NCBI GenBank assembly: GCA_947625415.1
Contig: CANQOG010000005.1
Coordinates: 1-64,000 of the forward strand
DNA from: an uncultured Clostridia bacterium
GTDB taxonomy: Bacteria; Bacillota; Clostridia; TANB77; CAG-508
Direction: 5' to 3'
DNA: 64,000 bases
A model generated the notes under the pieces. It was not told where the DNA came from and searched no databases. It worked only from the letters and a program-made list of their open reading frames with translations. The translations under genes were made by a program, and so were the position numbers. This document shows, in pieces, positions 41,629 through 50,849 of this stretch (positions within the stretch are counted from its first letter, which is position 1; each line of letters opens with the position of its first letter).

Positions 41629-41853
41629 ATGACTTTAAAATATGGTGATTTTTATAAAAAAATAGGGGCAAATATTAGCAAATATAGAAAGTTAAAAAAT
41701 TTAAAACAAGAAGATTTAGCAAATATGGTTGGTATTAGTTATAGTTATATGACTCAAATTGAAGCACCAAATGTAGTTAAAAAGATGTCTCTGGAAGTTC
41801 TGTTAGACATTGCTAATGTTTTAGAAGTTGATATAAAAGATTTAATATTGTAA
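41629..41853 (+). CDS. Small XRE-family regulator
   Basis: A 74-aa helix-turn-helix protein (KYRKLKNLKQEDLANMVGIS) consisting of little more than the DNA-binding domain. AAAAGGAG lies upstream. Divergent from the pilin-like gene, it probably controls that gene and itself through the palindrome at 41564-41584. Confidence 0.85.
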   Translation: MTLKYGDFYKKIGANISKYRKLKNLKQEDLANMVGISYSYMTQIEAPNVVKKMSLEVLLDIANVLEVDIKDLIL

Positions 41854-41859
41854 GTTTTT

Positions 41860-41886
41860 AAGAATCGAAAAAAATCGATTCTTTTT
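41860..41886 (+). terminator. Terminator after the XRE gene
   Basis: AAGAATCGA and TCGATTCTT stem followed by a T-run. Confidence 0.85.
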
Positions 41887-41976
41887 TGATGAAAAAATTG
41901 TAAAAATTCTAAGTATAAAATATTGAGTATATGTATATAACATGCTATAATATACATATATTATGGAGATGATATT

Positions 41977-42243
41977 ATGGTTACAATAAATGTTAATGTA
42001 GATGAAAAAGTAAAAGAACAAGCAAAAGAAATTCTTGAATATTTAGGAACAAATTTTACAAATGTTATCAATATGTTATTAAGACAAATAATCTTAACTG
42101 AAAGTATTCCATTTGAAATAAAAGTGCCAAAATTAAATTCTGAAACTACAAAAGCTATTGAAGATGCAGAAAAGGGAATAGGATTAAGTAAAGGATATAC
42201 TAATTTAGATGAAATGTGGAAAGATTTAGAGAAAGAGGACTGA
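41977..42243 (+). CDS. RelB/DinJ-type antitoxin
   Basis: An 88-aa antitoxin with an N-terminal ribbon-helix-helix (TINVNVDEKVKEQAKEILEY) and the family's middle motif GTNFTNVINMLLRQI. Promoter-like TATAAT lies at 41948, and GGAGATG precedes the ATG. It ends with TGA, showing that TGA is a stop here. The toxin gene that should follow is only a stub. Confidence 0.85.
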   Translation: MVTINVNVDEKVKEQAKEILEYLGTNFTNVINMLLRQIILTESIPFEIKVPKLNSETTKAIEDAEKGIGLSKGYTNLDEMWKDLEKED

Positions 42244-42248
42244 TAAAT

Positions 42249-42323
42249 TTGCTAATAATAAAATATACTAATTTATTAAAAAAAGATTATAAATTAATGA
42301 AAAAAACGTACTCGTTTTTATAA
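42249..42323 (+). pseudogene. Truncated YafQ/RelE-like toxin
   Basis: Five bases after the antitoxin, TTG starts a 24-codon frame reading LLIIKYTNLLKKDYKLMKK, the usual first residues of YafQ-type toxins, then TAA. The catalytic part is missing, leaving an orphan antitoxin. Confidence 0.6.
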
Positions 42324-42429
42324 TTCAGTTATAAAAAGTAAAAAAATGTTTAAAAGTTGTAGAGAGTGTGTTATACTACTAATATAAATAGAACTATTAA
42401 ATGTAAAGTAAAAGAATGGGTGGTTTTTT

Positions 42430-42759
42430 ATGAATGAAAAAATATATACAATAGAAGAAATTAAAAATTGCATATTTCAAATATTAAAAAATATGGAATA
42501 GAGAAAGCGTATCTTTTTGGATCTTATGCTAGAAATGAAGCAAATAAAAATTCAGATTATGATATCAGGTGGAACACAATTAAAGACGATATTAGATTTA
42601 ATAGAATTTGAAATAGAATTGAAAAATATTTTGAAAAAAGATGTAGATATAATTAGTGAAGAAGTTTATCTAGAAAAAGATTCTGATGAAGATGGAGAAC
42701 TTGCGAGAAAATTATTCGTGAATAATGTAATGAAAGAAAGGGTACAAATATATGAGTGA
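42430..42759 (+). pseudogene. Decayed MNT-type nucleotidyltransferase
   Basis: It starts MNEKIYTIEEIKN and stops at TAG (42499-42501). The neighbouring frame has YGIEKAYLFGSYARNEANKN with the nucleotidyltransferase G-S-x-A-R signature, and another frame carries the C-terminal part (KNILKKDVDIISEEVYLEKD). At least two frame changes are needed, and neither involves a CGG, so this is ordinary decay of a minimal nucleotidyltransferase antitoxin gene. A second, intact MNT gene lies just downstream. Confidence 0.65.
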
Positions 42760-43150
42760 TTTTGATAAAGTAGATTATTGGATGGAATTAGCATTTTATG
42801 ATTTAGATACAGCAAAAGCTATGTTAACAACAGAAAGATATTTATATGTATGATTTATGTGTAATCAAACAATGGAAAAAATGTTAAAAGCGTATTATGT
42901 TTTTAATAATAAAAAAACTTCTCCATATACTCATAATATGAGAAGACTTGCAACGGAAGCTAATTTATATAAGGGATTAAGTGAAGAACAAAAAGATTTT
43001 ATAGATGACATAATTCCTTTTTATATTGAAAGAAGATATCCTGAATATAAGCAAATGCTTTATGATACATTAAAAAGAGCTGAATGTGAAAAGATAATAA
43101 AAGAAACGGAGGAATTTGTAAAATGGATAAAGAACAAGCTAGAAAATTAG
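42752..43150 (+). pseudogene. HEPN-domain toxin with internal TGA
   Basis: The HEPN half of a HEPN/MNT module. It reads from ATG 42752 through DYWMELAFYDLDTAKAML to TGA at 42851-42853 (codon 34), then continues in frame as FMCNQTMEKMLKAYYV to 43150. Family members normally have Gly at the TGA position (V-G-F-M-C-x-Q), so a GGA to TGA change is the simplest explanation. The downstream part lacks its own start signal. The 3' end overlaps the MNT gene by 28 bases, as in intact modules. Confidence 0.7.
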
Positions 43151-43437
43151 TAGAAGAATATGCTAAAGTTGTTGTATCTAATATGATAGTTAATAAAATA
43201 ATCTTGTATGGTTCTTATGCAAGAGGAGATTATAGAAAAAATTCAGATATAGATGTTGCAGTTGTTGTTTCAAAAAAAGATGTTCAAAAAAATATTTTAA
43301 AACAAATGGGACAACTTGTAAGATTAACAAGAGATATTTCATTTGATATTGAGCCAATATTATTGATTGAAGATGATGATAGAAGCGGATTTTTAGAAAG
43401 TATTTCAAAATATGGAGAAGTTGTATATTCAAAATAA
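43123..43437 (+). CDS. MNT-type minimal nucleotidyltransferase antitoxin
   Basis: A 104-aa protein with IILYGSYARGDYRKNSDID, the GSxxRG...SDxD metal and nucleotide motif. In HEPN/MNT modules this partner AMPylates and silences the HEPN RNase. It is intact, although its HEPN partner has a nonsense codon. GGAGG precedes the ATG. Confidence 0.85.
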   Translation: MDKEQARKLVEEYAKVVVSNMIVNKIILYGSYARGDYRKNSDIDVAVVVSKKDVQKNILKQMGQLVRLTRDISFDIEPILLIEDDDRSGFLESISKYGEVVYSK

Positions 43438-43443
43438 AAAAAT

Positions 43444-43470
43444 AAGAATCAAAAAATGATTCTTTTTTTT
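43444..43470 (+). terminator. Terminator after MNT
   Basis: AAGAATCA and TGATTCTT stem followed by a T-run. Confidence 0.8.
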
Positions 43471-43479
43471 TAGATTTAT

Positions 43480-43965
43480 TTCTAAAGTATCGTAGCCCGA
43501 ATCGACTCCTACTTCTTTTATTTTAAAATTAAATGTTTTTTCTATATAATTCATTCTATTTATAAATGATTTGGAATCATGATTTACAAAGATTTCTTCA
43601 AATATATTACTATCTTTAAATCTTCTTATATAATTTTTGACTAAATATTGAATAGTGGGGAGTTTCTTTTCCTAGTGGTATTCCTAAAAACCATCTATAT
43701 TCTAAATCTACTTTTATTTTTTCGTATGTTTTTCTCATCGATTTTAAACCATCTAAAGTTTGAATAAAAACTAATTTAAATAATATCACTTCAATTTATT
43801 GATGGTCTTCCATTATCTTTGCAATATAAATCTTTTACTTTATCATAAATAAAATTAAAATCTATGTACTTATCTATTTTTCTGTATATACTTTCTTCTG
43901 GAACTAATTCTTCCAATATCTACATTATAATTTCACTTTGAACATTTTTTATTTTATTTAACATA
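43480..43965 (-). pseudogene. Remnant of an IS1182-like transposase
   Basis: On the minus strand a broken frame reads LEELVPEESIYRKIDKYIDF, FIYDKVKDLYCKDNGRPSIN, VILFKLVFIQTLDGLKSMRK and YRWFLGIPLGKETPHYS, the N-terminal half of an IS1182/IS5-type DDE transposase. Near 43490-43510 GVDSGYDT resembles a later catalytic-domain segment. Internal stops, a frame change and deletion of the middle make it inactive. I see no clear terminal inverted repeats. The remaining sequence to 44110 shows nothing else. Confidence 0.7.
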
Positions 43966-44116
43966 TTTTTTCTTCTCTTTATAGTTTTAACTAATTACAT
44001 TATATCAATAAATAAAGGAAAAATGTAGATATTTTCGAAAAAATCTCTACATTCTTCTTGGTTAAAATCATAAGGATTTATATTTTTATTTTACTATATT
44101 TTTATAAAAAAGAAAA

Positions 44117-44191
44117 GACTATTGACAAAAATTTTTTAATATCTTTGTCAACAGTCTGAAAAAGAAAAGTATTTAAAACTTTTCTTTTTTT
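44117..44191. terminator. Two adjacent hairpins after the IS remnant
   Basis: GACTATTGACAAA/TTTGTCAACAGTC (44117-44156) and AAAGAAAAGT/ACTTTTCTTT with a following T-run (44161-44191). The second is a good rho-independent terminator on the plus strand. Confidence 0.6.
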
Positions 44192-44237
44192 ATAATTCAA
44201 ATTCATTTATAACGGATATACAAAATTACATAAATTT

Positions 44238-44888
44238 TTATAATTCGAATAATTCTAATTGTTTATAAAAATCAGTTTGAAAATTTATAAAGAATTTTTT
44301 TATTTCTTCCCAGTTATATTCTACAAATGCTTTAGGTAAAATTTCTTGTTCTGCATCTTCAAAATAACTTAATCCCATTATTATATTTGCAAAATTTATA
44401 TTATTACCATATTTTTGTAATAGACCTTTTGCAAGTTCGTCTATTGTTATATTACTTTTATTTAAAATATTATATAAATCAAAAAAATCTTTTTTTGCAC
44501 CTCTACCACTTATTGCTACGACTTTCATTACTGCAATATCTAATATATTTGCTAATTTTAATTTAGGCATTTCTTTTGGATTTATAAATTCTTTTATAAC
44601 AGCATTTGGATAATAGAAGAAACTTACTTGTACACCATTTAATATAACATCTAAAGTTCCTTTTTGATTTTGTCTAACTTCAGTTTGACCTAATTTTTGT
44701 AATTCTTCTAATAATAGTTCATTATTGAAATCTTTAGGTATACAAAAATCAAAATCATAAGATTCTCTTAAACCTAATTGCAAAGATAATGCAGTTCCAC
44801 CAATCATATAATAATTTTGTATACTTATTGTATTTGTAATATTTTCTAATAGTTTATATCTATTTTCATCAATAATATTCCAATACAT
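44238..44888 (-). CDS. AbiEii/AbiGii-like nucleotidyltransferase toxin
   Basis: A 216-aa protein of the AbiEii group, with YMIGGTALSLQLGLRESYDF near the N-terminus (nucleotidyltransferase motif) and LANILDIAVMKVVAISGRG in the middle. AbiEii proteins act as toxins in type IV toxin-antitoxin or phage-abortive systems. The start overlaps the stop of its partner by one base (TAATG), so the two are coupled. Confidence 0.8.
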   Translation of the reverse strand: MYWNIIDENRYKLLENITNTISIQNYYMIGGTALSLQLGLRESYDFDFCIPKDFNNELLLEELQKLGQTEVRQNQKGTLDVILNGVQVSFFYYPNAVIKEFINPKEMPKLKLANILDIAVMKVVAISGRGAKKDFFDLYNILNKSNITIDELAKGLLQKYGNNINFANIIMGLSYFEDAEQEILPKAFVEYNWEEIKKFFINFQTDFYKQLELFEL

Positions 44889-45184
44889 TATTTATTTGTC
44901 CTCCAATATTCATAGTTTATTGAATTAACCCATCTGTAATATGCCATTTCTTCTTTTTGCAAATTAAATTGTTGTCTTAAATAATTAGCAACCAATGGAT
45001 TTAAATTTCTTGAATTTCTGGCTACATCTTCGATATCTTTATTTTTATAATTTTCTTTTATCCATTTTATTGTTTTTAAGTTTCCATAGCAATAGAGCCT
45101 TGATATTATATATCTTTTATTTTTTTCTTTATCTAATTTTTCAAATTCAGTATCCCAAAAATATTTTTTTAATTCTATTGGCAT
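44888..45184 (-). CDS. DUF6922-like antitoxin partner
   Basis: About 98 aa, starting at ATG 45184 after AGGAG. It begins MPIELKKYFWDTEFEKLD, and the tail is YYRWVNSINYEYW. This matches the DUF6922 proteins often encoded immediately upstream of AbiEii-type nucleotidyltransferases. Its antitoxin role is inferred from gene order only. Confidence 0.65.
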   Translation of the reverse strand: MPIELKKYFWDTEFEKLDKEKNKRYIISRLYCYGNLKTIKWIKENYKNKDIEDVARNSRNLNPLVANYLRQQFNLQKEEMAYYRWVNSINYEYWRTNK

Positions 45185-45267
45185 ATAGAACAATTCTCCT
45201 ATAAATTATTACATACATTAAAAATTGTAGTATACCACATATATAAGTATACTACAATCGCTAGTTT

Positions 45268-45358
45268 TGGCGTAGGTGAGAGGATTTGAACCTCCGCGGC
45301 CCTTGCGAACCCTACAAGTTTAGCAAACTCGCCCCTTCAACCACTTGGGTACACCTAC
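45268..45358 (-). tRNA. tRNA-Ser, anticodon GCT
   Basis: A class II tRNA with a long variable arm and encoded CCA. The anticodon stem CGAGT is followed by the 7-base loop TTGCTAA with anticodon GCT (reads AGC/AGT). The T-arm is GGTTCAAATCC. Confidence 0.95.
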
Positions 45359-45404
45359 ATTTATTTAAAGCTAGATACAGTGTTTATATCTAGCTTATTA
45401 TATT

Positions 45405-45496
<92 letters not shown>

Positions 45497-45734
45497 ATTG
45501 GTGTTGTAAATAACAACACATATATATTAACATCTAAAACGCCTTTTGTCAACAGAAATTAAAAAGTTTTTTTAAAATTTTTTAATTATAATTTATTAAT
45601 AATTATTTTTATATTTTTTAGTAAAAATAAATTTATATTTTAATAATAAAAAAATAAAATTATAAATTAATTGATAATATAAAAAGTAATTAAATATAAT
45701 ATTATTTTTTGTAAAATTAATTAATATTTTATTG

Positions 45735-46205
45735 CCATTTAGCCAATAAATCTCAGCTAAAAAATGAAAGTTAAAAAAAACCGCAAAATTTTTTAAACAA
45801 CTAGATAAAAAAAGAAAAAACGAAGAACTGTTTGGTAGTCAAATTTCAAAAATAAAATTGGCAAAAAAGCAAATAAAGCAATAAAAAAATAATCAAAAGA
45901 ATAAATTAAATGGGAATACTAAATTAAGAAAATTCTAAGTTTTTTACTCAAAAAAAGTAGTGGAAGTCAATAATAAAAGAAATGAGAAATAAATTGCAAA
46001 AATATTAACATAAAAAGTTAATTTAAGTTATATATAAAAATAGTAATAAAATAAAAAATGTTTTAAAAAATTTCAAAAAACAAAAACACTTGTTTATTTT
46101 GCAACAGAGTTTGTTTGTAAGCTAAATTAATAGACATGTTAATTAGAAGGATTTTATACCAGAACAATTATTCTATTAAAGTAACCTTGAAATTTTTGTA
46201 TTAAA
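45735..46205 (+). ncRNA. Candidate large non-coding RNA, copy C
   Basis: The same ordered blocks as copy A: GTTAAAAAAAACCGCAAAAT (45770-45789), CGAAGAACTGTTTGGTAGTC (45821-45840) and AATTAGAAGGATTTTATACC (46141-46160), then AGAACAATTATTCT. Spacing between the blocks is nearly the same as in copy A, about 7.7 kb away. No coding frame is present. Flanking DNA on both sides (45560-45720 and 46205-46310) is AT-only and resembles the repeats beside copies A and B. Orientation is the same as A. Confidence 0.45.
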
Positions 46206-46308
46206 ATAAATATATAGAATTAGTAGGTCATAAAATTAATTATTAAATAATATTAATAATTAATAATAAAAAATAAAATCAAAATAATTAAAATAATTTA
46301 TTTAATAA

Positions 46309-46349
46309 AAAAATAAAATCCAAATTAATTATTGGATTTTATTTTTTTA
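46309..46349. terminator. Terminator after the dehydratase activase gene
   Basis: AATAAAATCCAA and TTGGATTTTATT form a stem with A- and T-runs on both sides, overlapping the 3' end of the minus-strand gene. Confidence 0.8.
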
Positions 46350-49300
46350 TCTACAATATTTTCAATTTCGATTGCTTTTTTTTGTTTTTTATTTTTATTT
46401 AAATTATCTTTTGCAACCGTCATTAATAATTTAATTCTATTTGTTTGATTTGTTTCACTAGCACCTGGATCATAATCAATAGGGCTTATATTTGCATTAG
46501 GATATTTTTCTCTAACTGCTTTAATTACACCTTTTCCTACAACATGGTTAGGTAAACATGCAAATGGTTGAACGCAAATAATATTTGGAATATCGTGTTC
46601 AAGATATTCAATCATTTCTGCGGTTAAAAACCATCCTTCGCCTGTTTGATTTCCAATTGATAAAATGTCTTTAACATTATCTTCAAGTTCCCAAATATCA
46701 GCTAAAGGTAAATATCCTTTTTTAGATTCAGATAAGGCTTCTCTATAACTTCTATTTAAAATATTTAATAATTTTATAGCCCATTTACATATATAAGCTA
46801 AGTTTTTATTTGTTTTTATTAATGTATTAAAAGTAATTTTATTTGTTGCGACGTAGTAACAAAATCCCATAAAATCAGGCATTACTACTTCAGCGCCTTC
46901 TTCTTCTAATTTATTAATAACAAAATTATTTCCAAATGGGTGATATTTTACTAATATTTCACCAACAATTCCGACACGTGGCTTTATTAAATTAGGAACA
47001 AATTCTATTTTTTCAAAATCTCTAACGATGTCATACATACTTTTTTTAAATTGTTTATATGTACCGTTTTTAATTAAATCTTTAATTTTTGGTATCCATG
47101 AATCAAACAGTTTTTGAGTTTCACCTTTATTTTTTTCATAAGCTCTATTTTTATAAAGCATTTTCTGCATTAAATCTCCATATACAACAGCTTTTAATAA
47201 ATTTTCTGCTAATTTTGGAGTTATTTTAAATCCATTTGATTTTTCTATACCGATTACATTAAAAGAAATAATTGGTATATTTTCAAATCCTGCATCATTT
47301 AAAGCTTTTCTAATAAATCCTATATAGTTTGTGGCTCTACATCCACCACCAGTTTGAGACATTATTAATGCAGTTTTATTTGCATCATATTTTCCTGATT
47401 GTAGAGCTTCTATCATTTGCCCAGTAGTTAAAATGGCAGGATAACAAGCATCATTATTTACATATCTTAATCCGGTATCCACTGTTTTAGAAGTAAACTC
47501 TTTTAAAACTACTATATTATAACCACAAGGTTTAGCGGCAGATTCAAATAAATCAAAATGAATAGGTGACATTTGTGGACATAAGATGGTATATCCAGCT
47601 TCTTTCATATCCTTTGTAAATGTTACTTTTTTTGAACTATAATCTCCTAGATTATTATTTTTAGTATCTTTTTCAAGTTCTTTTTGTAATTTTAGTTTTT
47701 TATTCATACTTGCAAGAAGTGAACGAACACGAATTCTAATTGCTCCTAAATTGTTTATTTCATCGATTTTTATCAATGTATACATATTATCATAGCTTTT
47801 TAAAACTTCTTCAACTTGATCTGTTGTAATAGAATCAACACCACATCCAAAAGAATTTAATTGTATTAATTCTAGTCTATCATTTTTTCCAACGAAATCA
47901 GCTGCAGCATAGAGTCTTGAATGAAATACCCATTGGTCAACTACACGAATAGGATGTTTTGCTTCAACTTGATTTGAGATACTATCTTCTGACAAAACAC
48001 ATAAACCTAAACTTGTAATTAATGTATCAATTCCGTGGTTAATTTCAGGATCAACATGATATGGGCGACCAGCTAAAACTATTCCACGACTGTCATTTTC
48101 TTCAATATATTTTAAAACTTCTTGACCTTTTTTATGAATATCTTCTCGATAATTCTGATATTCTTCTTCAGCAGCTTTTGCTGCAATAGTTAATTCTTTT
48201 TTAGTAAATTTATATTCTTTAAAGCAATCAAGTTCATAAATGACTTTTACTAAATTTTTAATATTATCAATAGGTAAAAATGGATTAATAAATTTTATTT
48301 TATTATTTTTTAATTCTTCAATGTTATTTTTTAAAACTTCAGAATAAGATATTACAATAGGGCAATTATAATGATTATCTACATTGTTATATTCTTGCCT
48401 AGAATATGGGATACATGGATAAAATATAGTAGTAATTCCTTGTTCAAGAAGACTCATAACGTGCCCATGTGAAAGTTTTGCTGGATAGCAAACAGATTCA
48501 GATGGCATAGATTCTATACCTTTTTCATAAGTTTGACGACTACTTTTTTCAGAAATAATTACTCTAAAACCTAATTTTGTAAGGAAAGTAAACCAAAATG
48601 GATAGTCTTCATACATATTTAAAACTCTAGGAATTCCTATTACACCACGTTTTGCTTTATCTAAAGGCAATGGTTCATAATTAAACAACCTTTCATATTT
48701 ATATTTATAAATATTAGGAAGCTCTGAATTTTGAGTAATATTTCCATTTCCTTTTTCACATCTATTTCCAGAAATAAATATTTTTCCATTACCAAATTTA
48801 TTCACAGTTAATTGGCAATTGTTTTCACATTTTCCACATCTAACATGTGAGATTTTAACATCTAATTTATCTAATTCATCAAGTTTTAGAATTGTAGAAT
48901 AATAAGTCATATCTAAATTTGAATTATATTGTTCTTTTGATAAAAGAGCAACACCATAAGCTCCCATAAGTCCAGCAATATCAGGACGAATGACATTTTT
49001 ACCGGTAATTAATTCAAATGCTCTTAAAACAGCATCATTATAAAATGTTCCGCCTTGAACTACTATATTTTTTCCTAGAGAATTTACATCTCTAACTTTC
49101 ATTACTTTTTGAATTGCGTTTTTAATAACAGAATATGAAAGCCCTGCCGAAATATCTCCAACACTAAAACCTTCTTTTTGAGCTTGCTTTATTTTCGAAT
49201 TCATAAATACTGTACATCTAGAACCCAAATCAACAGGAGTTTTAGATTTTATAGCTTCAGTTACAAAGTCTTCAATACTTAATTTTAAGCTTTTTGAAAA

Positions 49301-50668
49301 AGTTTCAATAAATGAACCACATCCTGAAGAACAGGCTTCATTTAGCATTATATTATCAATAGTATTATTTTTTAATTTTATGTATTTCATATCTTGACCG
49401 CCAATATCAATTATTGAATTGACATTTGGCATAAATTCTTTTGCAGCAGTATAATGGGAAATAGTTTCAATTTCATTTAAATCAATATTTAATCCAGTTT
49501 GAATTAATTTTTCACCATAACCTGTTACACCACTAAATCTTAATTTTGCTTCTTTAGGTAAAACCTTATATAATTCTTTAAGCATTAAAATAACGCTTTT
49601 TAAAGGATTTCCTTGATTACTTTTATATAATGAATATAATAATCTTCCATTATTATCTATTAGAACTAATTTTGTAGTTGTTGAACCTGCATCAATTCCT
49701 AAAAAACAATCACCTTTAAAGCCTTCTAAAGAAGCTCTTTTTACTTTTTCTTTATTATGACGTTCTTTAAATTTGTTATATTCTTCTTCATCTTTAAATA
49801 AAGGAGCTAAAGGTTTGCTTTCGGAATATTTAGTAGTTTTAAATTTTTTTAATTTTTTTTCTAATTCAGAATGTGAAATTGCAGATGTTTTTTCAGAGTC
49901 TAATGCTGCTCCTTTAGCTACAAAAAGATGGGCATCTTCTGGCAAAATTATTTCATCATCTGTAAGTTCAAGTGTTTCAATAAATCTTTTACGCAATTCG
50001 GATAAGTAATTTAAAGGTCCACCTAAAAATGCTACATTTCCTCTGATTGGTCTTCCACAAGCAAGTCCAGAAATTGTTTGATTAACAACAGCTTGAAAAA
50101 TTGATGCAGAAATATCTTCTTTTGCAGCGCCTTCATTCAAAAGTGGTTGAATATCAGTTTTTGCAAATACACCACAACGAGAAGCAATTGGATAAATGGT
50201 CTTATAGTTTTTAGCATATTCATTAAGGCCAGCTGTGTCAGTATTTAAAAGTGAAGCCATTTGGTCTAAAAATGCGCCTGTTCCACCTGCGCAAGTACCA
50301 TTCATTCTTTGTTCTATAGATTTATCAAAATAAATAATTTTTGCATCTTCTCCACCTAACTCAATTACTACATCTGTTTTAGGTATGTATTTTTCAACAG
50401 CTCTTTTGCAAGAAATAACTTCTTGTATAAATTCTATTTCTAATAATTTAGAAATTTCAAGAGCTCCTGAACCAGTTAATGCTATTTTAAATTTATTATT
50501 TGGAAAATCATTTAATAATTTAGTTAATACTTGATACATAGTATTTTTAGTATCTGATAAATGTCTAGTATAATCTTTGTATATGATTTTTTCATTGCTA
50601 TCCATTACAACAATTTTGATTGTTGTAGATCCTATGTCTAAGCCAACTAAAAGTAAATCTTCTTCCAT
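46325..50668 (-). CDS. Giant acyl-CoA dehydratase activase (HgdC/HgdB-type)
   Basis: A 1447-aa protein of the 2-hydroxyacyl-CoA dehydratase activator family. It has two ASKHA ATPase domains (LLLVGLDIGSTTIKIV at the start, then FLGIDAGSTTTKLV near residue 330), each with the Fe-S-type GGEDAK/GGQDMKY and cysteine loops (NGTCAGGTGAFLDQ, ACSSGCGSF). Next is a DUF2229-like region with a VRCGKCENNCQL cysteine cluster, and a C-terminal HgdB-like part. The start is ATG 50668 behind GAGGAAGG. Such proteins use ATP to deliver a low-potential electron, but the substrate is unknown. The frame is intact over 1447 codons. The coding strand has at least nine CGG triplets, all across codon borders. Confidence 0.9.
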   Translation of the reverse strand: MEEDLLLVGLDIGSTTIKIVVMDSNEKIIYKDYTRHLSDTKNTMYQVLTKLLNDFPNNKFKIALTGSGALEISKLLEIEFIQEVISCKRAVEKYIPKTDVVIELGGEDAKIIYFDKSIEQRMNGTCAGGTGAFLDQMASLLNTDTAGLNEYAKNYKTIYPIASRCGVFAKTDIQPLLNEGAAKEDISASIFQAVVNQTISGLACGRPIRGNVAFLGGPLNYLSELRKRFIETLELTDDEIILPEDAHLFVAKGAALDSEKTSAISHSELEKKLKKFKTTKYSESKPLAPLFKDEEEYNKFKERHNKEKVKRASLEGFKGDCFLGIDAGSTTTKLVLIDNNGRLLYSLYKSNQGNPLKSVILMLKELYKVLPKEAKLRFSGVTGYGEKLIQTGLNIDLNEIETISHYTAAKEFMPNVNSIIDIGGQDMKYIKLKNNTIDNIMLNEACSSGCGSFIETFSKSLKLSIEDFVTEAIKSKTPVDLGSRCTVFMNSKIKQAQKEGFSVGDISAGLSYSVIKNAIQKVMKVRDVNSLGKNIVVQGGTFYNDAVLRAFELITGKNVIRPDIAGLMGAYGVALLSKEQYNSNLDMTYYSTILKLDELDKLDVKISHVRCGKCENNCQLTVNKFGNGKIFISGNRCEKGNGNITQNSELPNIYKYKYERLFNYEPLPLDKAKRGVIGIPRVLNMYEDYPFWFTFLTKLGFRVIISEKSSRQTYEKGIESMPSESVCYPAKLSHGHVMSLLEQGITTIFYPCIPYSRQEYNNVDNHYNCPIVISYSEVLKNNIEELKNNKIKFINPFLPIDNIKNLVKVIYELDCFKEYKFTKKELTIAAKAAEEEYQNYREDIHKKGQEVLKYIEENDSRGIVLAGRPYHVDPEINHGIDTLITSLGLCVLSEDSISNQVEAKHPIRVVDQWVFHSRLYAAADFVGKNDRLELIQLNSFGCGVDSITTDQVEEVLKSYDNMYTLIKIDEINNLGAIRIRVRSLLASMNKKLKLQKELEKDTKNNNLGDYSSKKVTFTKDMKEAGYTILCPQMSPIHFDLFESAAKPCGYNIVVLKEFTSKTVDTGLRYVNNDACYPAILTTGQMIEALQSGKYDANKTALIMSQTGGGCRATNYIGFIRKALNDAGFENIPIISFNVIGIEKSNGFKITPKLAENLLKAVVYGDLMQKMLYKNRAYEKNKGETQKLFDSWIPKIKDLIKNGTYKQFKKSMYDIVRDFEKIEFVPNLIKPRVGIVGEILVKYHPFGNNFVINKLEEEGAEVVMPDFMGFCYYVATNKITFNTLIKTNKNLAYICKWAIKLLNILNRSYREALSESKKGYLPLADIWELEDNVKDILSIGNQTGEGWFLTAEMIEYLEHDIPNIICVQPFACLPNHVVGKGVIKAVREKYPNANISPIDYDPGASETNQTNRIKLLMTVAKDNLNKNKKQKKAIEIENIVDKKIKSNN

Positions 50669-50849
50669 TAATATTTCCTTCCTCTTTTCTTTCACAAACC
50701 TTTATATAATATATAATGTTTTAACAAATTTGTCAATTGATAATAATACCAAAATTTATTAGAGTTAAGGTTATTTTAAGGTTTAATATTCAATTGTTCT
50801 AACTTTTAAATACAAGCATAATATTTTATAAGAAAAAGGAGGATTTATT

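Noticed and set aside
42430-42759. MNT pseudogene as another CGGN case
   Set aside because: Its frame changes are not at a CGG and it needs more than one type of indel, so it is ordinary decay.
42851-42853. TGA as a glycine codon in this genome
   Set aside because: Only one internal TGA was seen, in a decaying toxin gene, and walJ and relB terminate at TGA.
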